NCBI GenBank assembly: GCA_002789675.1
Contig: PFTR01000117.1
Location: 3,613 to 38,761, forward strand
DNA length: 35,149 nt
From: Alphaproteobacteria bacterium CG_4_9_14_3_um_filter_47_13
GTDB taxonomy: Bacteria; Pseudomonadota; Alphaproteobacteria; Micavibrionales; Micavibrionaceae
Reading direction: 5' to 3'
The stretch's first letter is position 1; the number at the start of each line of letters is the position of its first letter. The notes under the pieces are model-generated. The model was not told where the DNA came from and did no database searches. It saw only the letters and a list, made by a program, of their open reading frames with translations. A program made the translations under genes and the position numbers. This document shows, in pieces, positions 24,495 to 32,031 of the stretch.

Positions 24495-24512
24495 TTCAGG
24501 TTTAACGTCTAA
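24495..24512 (+). repeat. Right attachment repeat (displaced ychF 3' end)
   Basis: TTCAGGTTTAACGTCTAA would encode F-R-F-N-V-stop, as at the true ychF end. It lies 7 nt before the stop codon of the convergent 921-aa gene, so ychF and that gene were probably direct neighbours before integration. Confidence 0.78.
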
Positions 24513-24519
24513 CCGTTTC

Positions 24520-27285
24520 CTATGCACTATAAACTGTTGGCAAAGGGCGGGTGTAGTTTTCCTGTGGTTGTGAAGAAGGGGTTGGCTGCTGCTCTTGTGC
24601 GGCAGGGGGGCAGGGGGCGGCTTTGTTTCCGAATTTTGTTGTCAGGTCATTTGTTTGGGTTGTGCTCTCTCTGGTTGAGGGTATAATTTTTGCGCTGACT
24701 TCTGCAAAGGCCTGAGTCCATTCTTCGGGGAGTGCCGTAATCGTTGTGTCGTTGGCGTAAGCGGAGATAATCTGCAGCAATTGCGGGTCATTGACGGAGA
24801 ATTCACTGATCGGTTTTGCGCCTATTTCATCGGCGATTCCGGCCAGTTTTATTTTTTCGTCATCGGACAGCTCACGGGTGAAATCCTCATCATGTAATCT
24901 GTGATAGGCAAGCGCCGCCTGCGTGATTGTGACTTTCCCGTCGACATGGTCAAAAGCAATGGCATTACCAAGCGTGACGGCTTGCCTGATGATTTGTGTT
25001 TCATCTGTCAGTGCTGTTACGGGGACAGCCATCCGGAACGGGTTATTAGAGTGAAAATCAGAGCCGTCATTGATGGAGATCGGCGCAGCAGATGGGTCAG
25101 ACTGTGATTCACCGATAGAAAGGGCGCTCAGACGCTCTGATTCAAGATCATTGAATTTTTCAAGGAAAGCGTCAAAACCTGCTTTTTCTTCCATAGAAAT
25201 GATCCCTGTCGCGGCTCTGAAATCTGTCAGGGCGCTCAGGCTTTTTTGGGCTGGGCGGTTTCTTAGCGATTCCAGAAGGGTTTCTACAGAGCTGATATTA
25301 ATTCCCGCCGTGGCGAGCATGTCTTTCTGCCGTAGAAAAAAACCGCCATGCTGTTCCAGCGTTTCCTGAAGGAATGCTTTTTGCTGCAGATCAATGATAA
25401 AGGCTTTATTACTGTGCTGCGCCTCCAGATCATTGAATTTTTCAAGAAACTGCGTCATATCTTGCCTGATCTGCGGCGGCAGGTTTCCTTGTTCAGCACT
25501 GAAATTGATATAAGAGGAGAATCCGTTTTGTACGGATTTCTCCCTTAGGGTGTCAGTGAAAGTCTGTGCTGATTCAATATTGATATCTGCGCTGGCGAGC
25601 ATGTCTTTTCGGGGCGCTAAAAACTGATTATACTGCTCAAGAAAATTCTGAGCCAGTGTAATCTGGAGTGCATTGATTTCAGAAGCAAAGGGCGCAGTAT
25701 TTTCCTCTATTGGCGCGACCGTCAGAGGAATTTCCTCGGATATGGTTGGGTCATTTTCAGGTTTGTTTTCCGCTTCAGGCGCGGGTTGTGGCGGTGACTC
25801 TCCAGCTTTGGGAACAATCCCTCTGGTGATGCTGTCATAGCTGGCCTGCATGGTCTGTTCGAGATTTGTCTGTCTATAAAGACGGTAACCGCCGCCATAC
25901 ATGCCGGTATAGAAATCCAGTGTGCTGGCGCGGCTTAGATCCTGATCTTCGCGACCATATAAAGCAGCCATTTCTTTTGAAACACCGCCATCATGTTCCG
26001 CAAGGGCGCGATCACGCAGCCAGCTTTCCATTTTGCTGATATCAGCCTGATAAGAGCCATGATTTTCATCAACGATGGATTGTTCGGAAACACCGCGCTC
26101 CTTATCTATTATAGCGCGCATATCAACGGCAGCACGGGCTGTCGCTGTCTGGCTATCGAGCGCGCCGCCTTCGGGGGACTGGTAATGTGTTATTTTCTGT
26201 TCTGCAATTTTCATGTAATTATCAACTGTGTCGGGAAGATCTTTACTTTTTCCTTCCCAGTTCTCGCGCAGAATTTTTAAGCCTTCTTCGCGGGTCACCG
26301 TTAATCCTTCATAGGTTTTTACTGCGTTATGAATGGCGTGAATTGCCTGTAATTCTTTGTCTATCTGTTGTCGTAAGGCCGGGTCATTCTGACCTTCCAT
26401 CTGCGTCTCAATGGCATCCTGAGCAGACAGACCCTGCTGTTTCATCGCGTCCCATGCCGCACGGCTTTGCGGACTGATTTCGGGAATGACGCGGCTTTTG
26501 ACAAAGTTATCAGCAAGATGTTCTGGTGTTGGCCTGATATTGGTAATATTTTTGCTGATTTCCTGAAGATGGGTAATCTGGCTTTCAAGAGGATTTCTTA
26601 ATTCTATCCGCTGTTTGATCGTGAATTCCTGCCCGTTATTGGCTTGTTGGTAAAGTGCGGCATATTCATCCAGATAATTGTCGATGATCTGATTGACGGT
26701 TAAAGCAGGGGTTTCCTGCATATTTTCCCAGATTTTGCGGGCATGAATATCATAGTTCCCATTGTTGAGAACAACATTATTCATGTAATATTTTTTATAA
26801 TCTTCCGAGGTTACCTCAGGAGCTTGCGCTGAAGTTGGTACGCTTTCCTGTGCAAATAAAGCCAGAAATCCTAATGTCTGTGAAAACCACTGCCCGCTAT
26901 TCCCCGCCGCTTCCGGCCTTTCGGCTTCGCGGGACTCCACATTGTATTTTTCAGGATCATACAGGCCAAGAACAGCCTGCATCATTAAAATGTCCGACGT
27001 ATCTGCCGCAGCAGGGTTGACAGAGATATCACGGGCTTTGTTTCTGATTGTTTCGGGATTATTTTGGATCGCGCCCTGAATGGCGCGGTAATCGGAAATG
27101 TTGTCAATATCACCGATTCTTTCCTGTAATGCGCCGGAGGCCAGATTATTCTGTTTAAGAAAGCCAAGACCTCTTTGCGCCATGCTTTTCTGGCCGTCTG
27201 TCAAAGCATCATCATCTTTGTCAGTCGCAGAGATGTGTGATTTATTTTTTATATTGCGCCCTGAGCCAAGGACGGAATCTGCCAT
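24520..27285 (-). CDS. Large hypothetical protein with tandem 94-aa repeats, 921 aa
   Basis: No family recognised. The protein is hydrophilic, glutamine/glutamate-rich, mostly helical, and has no signal peptide. Residues about 555-624 and 649-718 repeat with an exact 94-residue period: KDMLASADINIESAQTF / KDMLATAGINISSVETL and QFLEKFNDLEAQ / AFLEKFNDLESE. A proline-rich linker (PPQPAPEAENKPEND, about 498-512) separates the N-terminal half from the repeats, and the C-terminus is proline/glutamine-rich. AGAGG supports the ATG. Size, low complexity and lack of a secretion signal would suit a secreted effector or a scaffold protein, but this is only a guess. Confidence 0.75.
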   Translation of the reverse strand: MADSVLGSGRNIKNKSHISATDKDDDALTDGQKSMAQRGLGFLKQNNLASGALQERIGDIDNISDYRAIQGAIQNNPETIRNKARDISVNPAAADTSDILMMQAVLGLYDPEKYNVESREAERPEAAGNSGQWFSQTLGFLALFAQESVPTSAQAPEVTSEDYKKYYMNNVVLNNGNYDIHARKIWENMQETPALTVNQIIDNYLDEYAALYQQANNGQEFTIKQRIELRNPLESQITHLQEISKNITNIRPTPEHLADNFVKSRVIPEISPQSRAAWDAMKQQGLSAQDAIETQMEGQNDPALRQQIDKELQAIHAIHNAVKTYEGLTVTREEGLKILRENWEGKSKDLPDTVDNYMKIAEQKITHYQSPEGGALDSQTATARAAVDMRAIIDKERGVSEQSIVDENHGSYQADISKMESWLRDRALAEHDGGVSKEMAALYGREDQDLSRASTLDFYTGMYGGGYRLYRQTNLEQTMQASYDSITRGIVPKAGESPPQPAPEAENKPENDPTISEEIPLTVAPIEENTAPFASEINALQITLAQNFLEQYNQFLAPRKDMLASADINIESAQTFTDTLREKSVQNGFSSYINFSAEQGNLPPQIRQDMTQFLEKFNDLEAQHSNKAFIIDLQQKAFLQETLEQHGGFFLRQKDMLATAGINISSVETLLESLRNRPAQKSLSALTDFRAATGIISMEEKAGFDAFLEKFNDLESERLSALSIGESQSDPSAAPISINDGSDFHSNNPFRMAVPVTALTDETQIIRQAVTLGNAIAFDHVDGKVTITQAALAYHRLHDEDFTRELSDDEKIKLAGIADEIGAKPISEFSVNDPQLLQIISAYANDTTITALPEEWTQAFAEVSAKIIPSTRESTTQTNDLTTKFGNKAAPCPPAAQEQQPTPSSQPQENYTRPLPTVYSA
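25135..25674 (-). repeat. Tandem 94-residue protein repeat inside the 921-aa gene
   Basis: Two units in the same frame, aligned without gaps by period 94 across about 70 residues. Identity by eye is highest at KDMLA and FLEKFNDLE. Both units look helical. Confidence 0.7.
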
Positions 27286-27429
27286 TTTTTACCTCTTTTC
27301 TTATTTTGTATAATTACAGGAAAAGAGTTAAGAATTTATAAATATTTTGAATTCAAAAATGCGCTATGTAAAAAATGGATTCCCCTGCAATTTTCTGATG
27401 TAAGTCGGAAAATAATAAAGAGAAATAAA

Positions 27430-28329
27430 TCAGGCTGTTTTTCGTGGCGCCACTTTCTGCCGCGTCAGATCCTTATAGGCTTCCTGCATTCTCTTTGTGA
27501 TGGAGCCAGGGGTGTATTCCTTGTTATCTATTTTTCCAACGGCGGTGATTTCGGCAGCGGTTCCCGTAACAAAGACTTCGTCATAATCGCTGATTTCATC
27601 GGGCATGATGGTTGTCTCTTCTATCGGGATGCCCATATCTTTAGCCATTTGTATGACTGTCTGGCGGGTGATGCCATTGAGAAAACAGTCGGCTTTAGGT
27701 GTTCTGATCGCGCCATCTTTGATAAAAAAGATATTAGATCCTGAAGATTCCGCGACACGGCCTTTATAATCAAGCATAAAGGCATCGTCGTAACCGGCAT
27801 CCATGGCCTCATGCTTGGCCATAGTGCCAATGGCATAGTTTCCTGCAGCCTTGGCATGGACAGGGGCGGTTAGTGGATCGGGGCGCCGCCATTTGACAGT
27901 TTTAAGGGCAACGCCGCTGCCTTCGCCGCCTTTGGGAAAGAAATATTTTGGCCAGTCCCAGCATGTGAAGGCAACATGAATTTTATTGGATTTTGCCGAA
28001 ACGGCCATTTCTTCGCAGCCGCGCCAGGCGATCGGACGGAGATAGCCGTTTGCCACGTTATTGGCTTCGAGGACATCGCGTGAGGCATCTTCAATTTCTT
28101 CAACGCTCATCCCAATCTTCATATCCAGCATAGTGGCAGAATCAATCAAACGCTGCGAATGTTCGTGCAATTTGAAAACCGTGCCGTCATAGACACGCTC
28201 GCCTTCAAAGACAGAGCCGCCATAATGAAGCCCATGTGACAGAACATGGAGTTTTGCTTCGCGCCAGGGAAGCATTCTTCCGTCAAGCCAGATAAAACCA
28301 TCGCGATCATCAAAGGGGGCATTCATCAT
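27430..28329 (-). CDS. ilvE: Branched-chain amino acid aminotransferase
   Basis: A 299-residue class IV PLP enzyme that performs the last transamination of leucine, isoleucine and valine synthesis. Family features: LSHGLHYGGSVFEGERVYDG at the N-terminus, AAGNYAIGTMAKHEAMDAGYDDAFMLD holding the PLP lysine (K in HAKAAGNY), ESSGSNIFFIKDG, GITRQTVIQMAKDMG and DEVFVTGTAAEITAVGKI. It may start at 28329 or 28326 (MM), with no strong ribosome site. It is divergent from the response regulator, sharing an 84-nt intergenic region. Confidence 0.94.
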   Translation of the reverse strand: MMNAPFDDRDGFIWLDGRMLPWREAKLHVLSHGLHYGGSVFEGERVYDGTVFKLHEHSQRLIDSATMLDMKIGMSVEEIEDASRDVLEANNVANGYLRPIAWRGCEEMAVSAKSNKIHVAFTCWDWPKYFFPKGGEGSGVALKTVKWRRPDPLTAPVHAKAAGNYAIGTMAKHEAMDAGYDDAFMLDYKGRVAESSGSNIFFIKDGAIRTPKADCFLNGITRQTVIQMAKDMGIPIEETTIMPDEISDYDEVFVTGTAAEITAVGKIDNKEYTPGSITKRMQEAYKDLTRQKVAPRKTA

Positions 28330-28371
28330 AATTTACTACTTTTGTGGTTCATTGCACTCATAATTCTGATA

Positions 28372-28388
28372 AAACTCTATCAGAGTTT
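28372..28388. promoter_or_regulatory. Palindrome between ilvE and the response regulator
   Basis: AAACTCT-ATC-AGAGTTT, 7-bp perfect arms with a 3-nt centre, in the 84-nt divergent region and 25 nt before the response regulator GTG. A nested CTGATA/TATCAG pair overlaps it. It is a plausible operator for one or both genes, perhaps autoregulation by the OmpR-type protein. Confidence 0.45.
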
Positions 28389-28413
28389 GAATTGATGATA
28401 AAAGTAAAAAGTC

Positions 28414-29124
28414 GTGTCCCCACTAGAAAAACGTGCAGATTTACCTCATATTCTCGTCATTGATGACGATGAACGCATTCGCCAGCTTGCGTCCCGTTAT
28501 TTACAGGAAAACGGTTTTATTGCCTGTGTGGCAGCAGATGCTGTGCAGGCATGGGATTTGTTGGAGTTACTGGAATTTGATGCACTGGTTGTCGATATTA
28601 TGATGCCGGGGCAAAGCGGCCTTGATTTTACAAGGGTTTTGAGGCAGACAAACGATATTCCTGTATTGTTGTTGACGGCGCTTGGCGAAGCGACTGACCG
28701 GATTGCGGGGCTTGAATGTGGCGCCGATGACTATCTTGCCAAGCCGTTCGAGCCGAAAGAGCTTGTCCTGCGGCTTAAAGCAATTTTAAGACGACGCCCA
28801 AAAACAAAAATCGAGGTGGAAAATAGTACATTTAAAGTCGGGCGCTGGTGTTATAATTCTGTTTATAAGGAATTACAGGATGGAGCGGATATTGTGCGGG
28901 TGACGGCGGCGGAAGATAACCTGCTGCGGGCGCTTGCCAGTCGGGCGGGAGAGGTTATTAGCCGAGAGGAGCTGGCGCAGATATGCGGGTTTGATTCCGG
29001 TGAACGTACGATAGATGTGCAGGTGACACGTTTGCGCCGCAAAATTGAAGATGATCCTAAAATGCCGCGTTGTCTGCAAACAATCCGTGGTAAGGGTTAT
29101 CTCCTGCGGATTGAAAGAGTTTGA
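28414..29124 (+). CDS. ompR: OmpR-family response regulator
   Basis: A 236-residue two-domain regulator. Receiver: acidic pocket VIDDDERIR, phosphoacceptor Asp61 in VVDIMMPGQSG, Thr in LLTALGE and Lys in YLAKPFEP. Output: winged helix ending TIDVQVTRLRRKIEDDPKMP, TIRGKGYLL. No ATG is available before the receiver, so GTG 28414 is used. The cognate kinase starts 7 nt after the stop. In alphaproteobacteria similar pairs near ilvE are annotated OmpR/EnvZ, PetR/PetP or similar; the signal is unknown. Confidence 0.92.
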   Translation: MSPLEKRADLPHILVIDDDERIRQLASRYLQENGFIACVAADAVQAWDLLELLEFDALVVDIMMPGQSGLDFTRVLRQTNDIPVLLLTALGEATDRIAGLECGADDYLAKPFEPKELVLRLKAILRRRPKTKIEVENSTFKVGRWCYNSVYKELQDGADIVRVTAAEDNLLRALASRAGEVISREELAQICGFDSGERTIDVQVTRLRRKIEDDPKMPRCLQTIRGKGYLLRIERV

Positions 29125-29131
29125 GCGTCTT

Positions 29132-30466
29132 ATGAAGAGTAGTTTAAAAAAATTTCTGCCGCGCACTTTGTTTGGCCGTTCGCTCCTGATTTTGGCAACG
29201 CCTGTCATTCTGGTGCAGATGGTGACGATGTTTGTATTCTTTGACAGCCATTGGGGGAAAATGACGGCGCGTCTTGCTTTCGGCGTTGCTGGCGAGATTG
29301 CCGTGATTGCTGACCAGATTGAAAAAGATCTCGAGCCTGCTTCCATCAGGAGTGTTGCGGGCTGGGCAGGGCAGAATCTCGAACTTCTCATCAGTTATGA
29401 ACCGGACTCTATTCTTGAAGTGAAACACGATGCGCATTACCGTGCATTGCGCCATTATGAAATCGAACATATGATGTCCCGCGCACTGGAAGCGCAGGTG
29501 CGACGGCCTTACCGTGTCTATCCTGATGTACTGGAAAAAAAATGGGTCGAGGTTACGATCCAGCTTGAAAAAGGCCTGCTCAGGGTTTCGATACCGGAAC
29601 GGCGGTTATTTTCTACGTCCGTCTATTTATTTCTTCGCTGGATGATTGCGTCATCTATTATCCTGCTGATTGTGGCTGTGCTGTTTATGCGTAACCAGAT
29701 CCGCCCCATCCGGCGCCTGGCGATTGCGGCGGAGCGTTTTGGCAAGGGTAAGGATATCCCGGCATCATTTAAACCTGAGGGCGCACGCGAAGTCCGGCAG
29801 GCCGCGCATGCCTTTCTAAAAATGCAGGAGCGTATTAAACGCCAGATCCAGCAGCGGACAGCGATGCTATCCGGTGTTTCTCATGATCTGAGGACGCCGT
29901 TGACGCGTATGAAATTACAGGTTGCGATGCTGGAGGATTGTCCGGATATTGAAGGGCTCAAGCAGGATATCCTTGCCATGGAGCGCATGATTGATGCCTA
30001 TCTTGATTTTGTCCGTGGTGAAGGGGGCGAACAGACAATGCGCATTGACCTAAAAGATATTTTGATCCGTATCGTATCTGATATGGCGCGTCAAAATTGT
30101 GAGGTTGATCTTGAAATTGAGGGTGATCTTTCTTTACAATTGCGTCCTGTGGCATTTGAGCGCTGTCTGACAAATATCGTGAGCAATGCCCAGAAATATG
30201 GTGGAAAAATATGGATAAAATCAAGGCGCTTAGAGGACTCTATTGAAATTATAGTTGATGATAACGGAACGGGCATTCCCGAAAATAAAAGGGAGGATGT
30301 CTTTAAACCATTTTACCGCCTGGAGGATTCCCGCAATCCTGAAACCGGTGGTATCGGTCTTGGTCTTCCGATTGCGCAGGATATTATCCATAGCCATGGT
30401 GGAGAGATATCATTGTCTCAAAACGAACAGGGGGGCTTACGGGTTACAATTCTGATCCCTGTTTAA
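29132..30466 (+). CDS. envZ: EnvZ-like membrane histidine kinase
   Basis: ATG 29132 (MKSSLKKFLP) gives 444 residues; the ORF track's 29045 start would overlap the regulator. Two membrane segments (about 17-37 and 168-186) enclose a periplasmic domain of about 130 residues. HAMP follows (RNQIRPIRRLAIAAERFGKG), then HisKA with His251 in SGVSHDLRTPLTRM, and HATPase_c with NIVSNAQKYG, DDNGTGIPE and GGIGLGLPIAQDIIHSHGG. It should phosphorylate the preceding regulator. Its 3' end overlaps the convergent csaA gene by 4 nt. Confidence 0.92.
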   Translation: MKSSLKKFLPRTLFGRSLLILATPVILVQMVTMFVFFDSHWGKMTARLAFGVAGEIAVIADQIEKDLEPASIRSVAGWAGQNLELLISYEPDSILEVKHDAHYRALRHYEIEHMMSRALEAQVRRPYRVYPDVLEKKWVEVTIQLEKGLLRVSIPERRLFSTSVYLFLRWMIASSIILLIVAVLFMRNQIRPIRRLAIAAERFGKGKDIPASFKPEGAREVRQAAHAFLKMQERIKRQIQQRTAMLSGVSHDLRTPLTRMKLQVAMLEDCPDIEGLKQDILAMERMIDAYLDFVRGEGGEQTMRIDLKDILIRIVSDMARQNCEVDLEIEGDLSLQLRPVAFERCLTNIVSNAQKYGGKIWIKSRRLEDSIEIIVDDNGTGIPENKREDVFKPFYRLEDSRNPETGGIGLGLPIAQDIIHSHGGEISLSQNEQGGLRVTILIPV

Positions 30467-30798
30467 AATAACCTGCCGCCATCGGGAATATTCTGGTCCG
30501 GTGCAATGAGAACGATTTTGCCATTTTCATCGGGAAAGCCGAGGACAAGGACTTCGGACATAAATTTTCCGATTTGCCGGGGCGTAAAATTGACCACAGC
30601 CACAACCTGTTTTCCCTTGAGGGTTTCGGGCGTGTAATGATCGGTAATTTGCGCAGAGGATTTTTTGATGCCCGTCTCTCCGCCAAAATCAATTAGAAGT
30701 CTATAAGCAGGTTTTCGAGCTTCAGGAAAACTCTGTACATCAATAATTGTACCAACGCGAATGTTTACTTTTAGAAAATCATCAAAAGAAATCGTCAT
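30463..30798 (-). CDS. csaA: CsaA-like tRNA-binding protein
   Basis: A 111-residue single-domain protein with the OB-fold of the C-terminal region of methionyl-tRNA synthetase: FLKVNIRVGTIIDVQSFPEARKPAYRLLIDFG, KKSSAQITDHYTPETLKGKQVVAVVNF, RQIGKFMSEVLVLGF. The stand-alone form is annotated CsaA (secretion chaperone or tRNA-binding). It lies 5 nt after the 30804 gene on the same strand, so it is probably expressed with it, and converges on the kinase. Confidence 0.92.
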   Translation of the reverse strand: MTISFDDFLKVNIRVGTIIDVQSFPEARKPAYRLLIDFGGETGIKKSSAQITDHYTPETLKGKQVVAVVNFTPRQIGKFMSEVLVLGFPDENGKIVLIAPDQNIPDGGRLF

Positions 30799-30803
30799 TT
30801 TTT

Positions 30804-31196
30804 TTATATTTCAAGCGTTTTTGCAACGACATCAAGAATGTTCGCAGAGAGATTTTGTCGCACTTTTGAGTTATGTGTTCCTTTGGCCGTATAGTGGTCA
30901 ACAAATTCTGTAATGATATCTTTGATGGCAGGTAGAGAGTTTGTAACAGCCGCATTAAATTCAGGACTCATATTTTTTTTCGCGGCAAGGAGGGCTTGTT
31001 CTATATCATTTGCCATACGTCTGGAGAACAGCTCTCTTTCTTTAGGGCGATCTGCATATTGTCCCGCTTTTCCCTCAAGAGGGCGCACTGCCTGAAAAGA
31101 GGCGCGAAGTAAAGTATACATATCACGTCCACATTTTGTGTTCTGGGTCAGTTGCTCCAAGCGATATGAAGTGTTTTCATTGGGCAATAAGGTCAT
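30804..31196 (-). CDS. Hypothetical helical protein, 130 aa
   Basis: A soluble, mostly helical protein with no recognised family: YRLEQLTQNTKCGRDMYTLLRASFQAV and FSRRMANDIEQALLAAKKNMSPEFNAAV look like amphipathic helices. It has no signal peptide. It is followed at 5 nt by csaA and lies downstream of the phasin gene, from which it is separated by a terminator. Confidence 0.6.
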   Translation of the reverse strand: MTLLPNENTSYRLEQLTQNTKCGRDMYTLLRASFQAVRPLEGKAGQYADRPKERELFSRRMANDIEQALLAAKKNMSPEFNAAVTNSLPAIKDIITEFVDHYTAKGTHNSKVRQNLSANILDVVAKTLEI

Positions 31197-31273
31197 TTTT
31201 GTCTCTCTTGATTCAAAGTTATGAAAATTGTATCATATCAGGGTTTTTATTGTAAATAGAAAAAACCATTATA

Positions 31274-31301
31274 ATAAAAAAGGGATCCGCAAGCGAACCC
31301 C
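31274..31301 (-). terminator. Terminator of the phasin gene
   Basis: On the minus strand GGG-TT-CGC-TT-GCG-GAT-CCC forms an interrupted 6-bp stem directly followed by TTTTTTATT. It is placed about 46 nt after the phasin stop and before the 30804 gene. Confidence 0.65.
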
Positions 31302-31346
31302 TCTTTAGTCATTTGACAAATATTCTTTGTGAAGAACAGGAGTGTT

Positions 31347-31802
31347 TTATGCTGCTTTTTTATTTTCAGCTTTTTTGTCTTTTTCTATAATGGATTTGAT
31401 TTCCGTTAATGAGGCAGTAACGCGTTTATTGATGATATCGGAGGCTTGTTGATTGGACTTGCTCACCATATCACTGATTTCTTTCATGTTCCCCATAGAT
31501 TTTTCGTAATTTTTTTTCATCAGATCTGTTTGTTTTGCAACTTTTTGTTCTGGTGAACCTTCACCCATAATTTCTTTGGCAAAGACAGAACTATCTTCAA
31601 TAAGCTGTGTCAGAAGCTCGCTTTGTTTTTGTGCGGCAGCTTGAAGTCCTTCTATCGCACGTTGATGTGCTTCAGAAAAAGCCTGAAGATTTTTACGCTG
31701 TGTTTCCATTAAAGCATTCATATCAAAAGGAAAAAAACCAAAAACGGGCATGTTTTTAGCCATTTCCGGATCAAAAAATTTCATAAAGTCATTGTTCGTC
31801 AT
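31347..31802 (-). CDS. Phasin family protein
   Basis: A 151-residue granule-coat protein for polyhydroxyalkanoate inclusions. Phasin_2-type helical sequence: MNALMETQRKNLQAFSEAHQRAIEGLQAAAQKQSELLTQLIEDS, then amphipathic coiled-coil helices and a lysine/alanine-rich end. ATG 31802 is chosen over 31814 because GGAGG lies 6 nt upstream of it. It has its own promoter (31862-31890) and terminator. The pha synthesis genes are not in the window. Confidence 0.88.
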   Translation of the reverse strand: MTNNDFMKFFDPEMAKNMPVFGFFPFDMNALMETQRKNLQAFSEAHQRAIEGLQAAAQKQSELLTQLIEDSSVFAKEIMGEGSPEQKVAKQTDLMKKNYEKSMGNMKEISDMVSKSNQQASDIINKRVTASLTEIKSIIEKDKKAENKKAA

Positions 31803-31837
31803 AGTATCCTCCATCTGGGTTCGAATATGAGTTTGTT

Positions 31838-31904
31838 GCTATGCAGCATAGCGTAACCTTAGAATTATCTTTTTTTCTCGAAATTGTCAAGTGTTGCACT
31901 GCAA
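31838..31904 (-). promoter_or_regulatory. Phasin promoter with two palindromes
   Basis: On the minus strand TTGACA (31890-31885) is followed after 17 nt by TAATTC (31867-31862; GATAAT at 15 nt is the alternative). Upstream lies the palindrome TTGCACTGCAA (31894-31904), downstream GCTATGC-A-GCATAGC (31838-31852). The first contains TGC-N3-GCA, similar to the TGC-rich sites bound by the phasin repressor PhaR in alphaproteobacteria. PhaR control is therefore a reasonable inference. Confidence 0.6.
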
Positions 31905-32031
31905 AAAACATAATTATATATGAAATTAGCAAATGTTTAACAAATCTTGTTCACATTAGAAGGGGGGAGCCTACGTAATACCCGTCATATTTGCGTGCCC
32001 GCCATATTCGTCATAATGGGATTTTTTTAAA

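Larger units (their letters stand above)
15220..24512 (+). mobile_element. Integrated phage-satellite-like element (about 9.3 kb) in the 3' end of ychF
   Basis: Bounds come from the 18-nt direct repeat at 15220-15237 and 24495-24512. The contents are all rightward: tyrosine integrase, unknown gene, AlpA regulator, Toprim primase, DUF3631 ATPase, TubC_N-like protein, terminase small subunit, structured leader, small membrane proteins, unknown protein and trypsin-like protease. No capsid, portal, tail or large terminase gene is present. Integrase plus AlpA plus own replication genes plus lone small terminase is the set expected of phage-inducible chromosomal islands and P4-like satellites. Many junctions overlap (ATGA or TGATG), so the genes form one or two long transcripts. 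A remnant of a larger prophage is the main alternative, but intact bounded ends argue against it. Confidence 0.85.
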
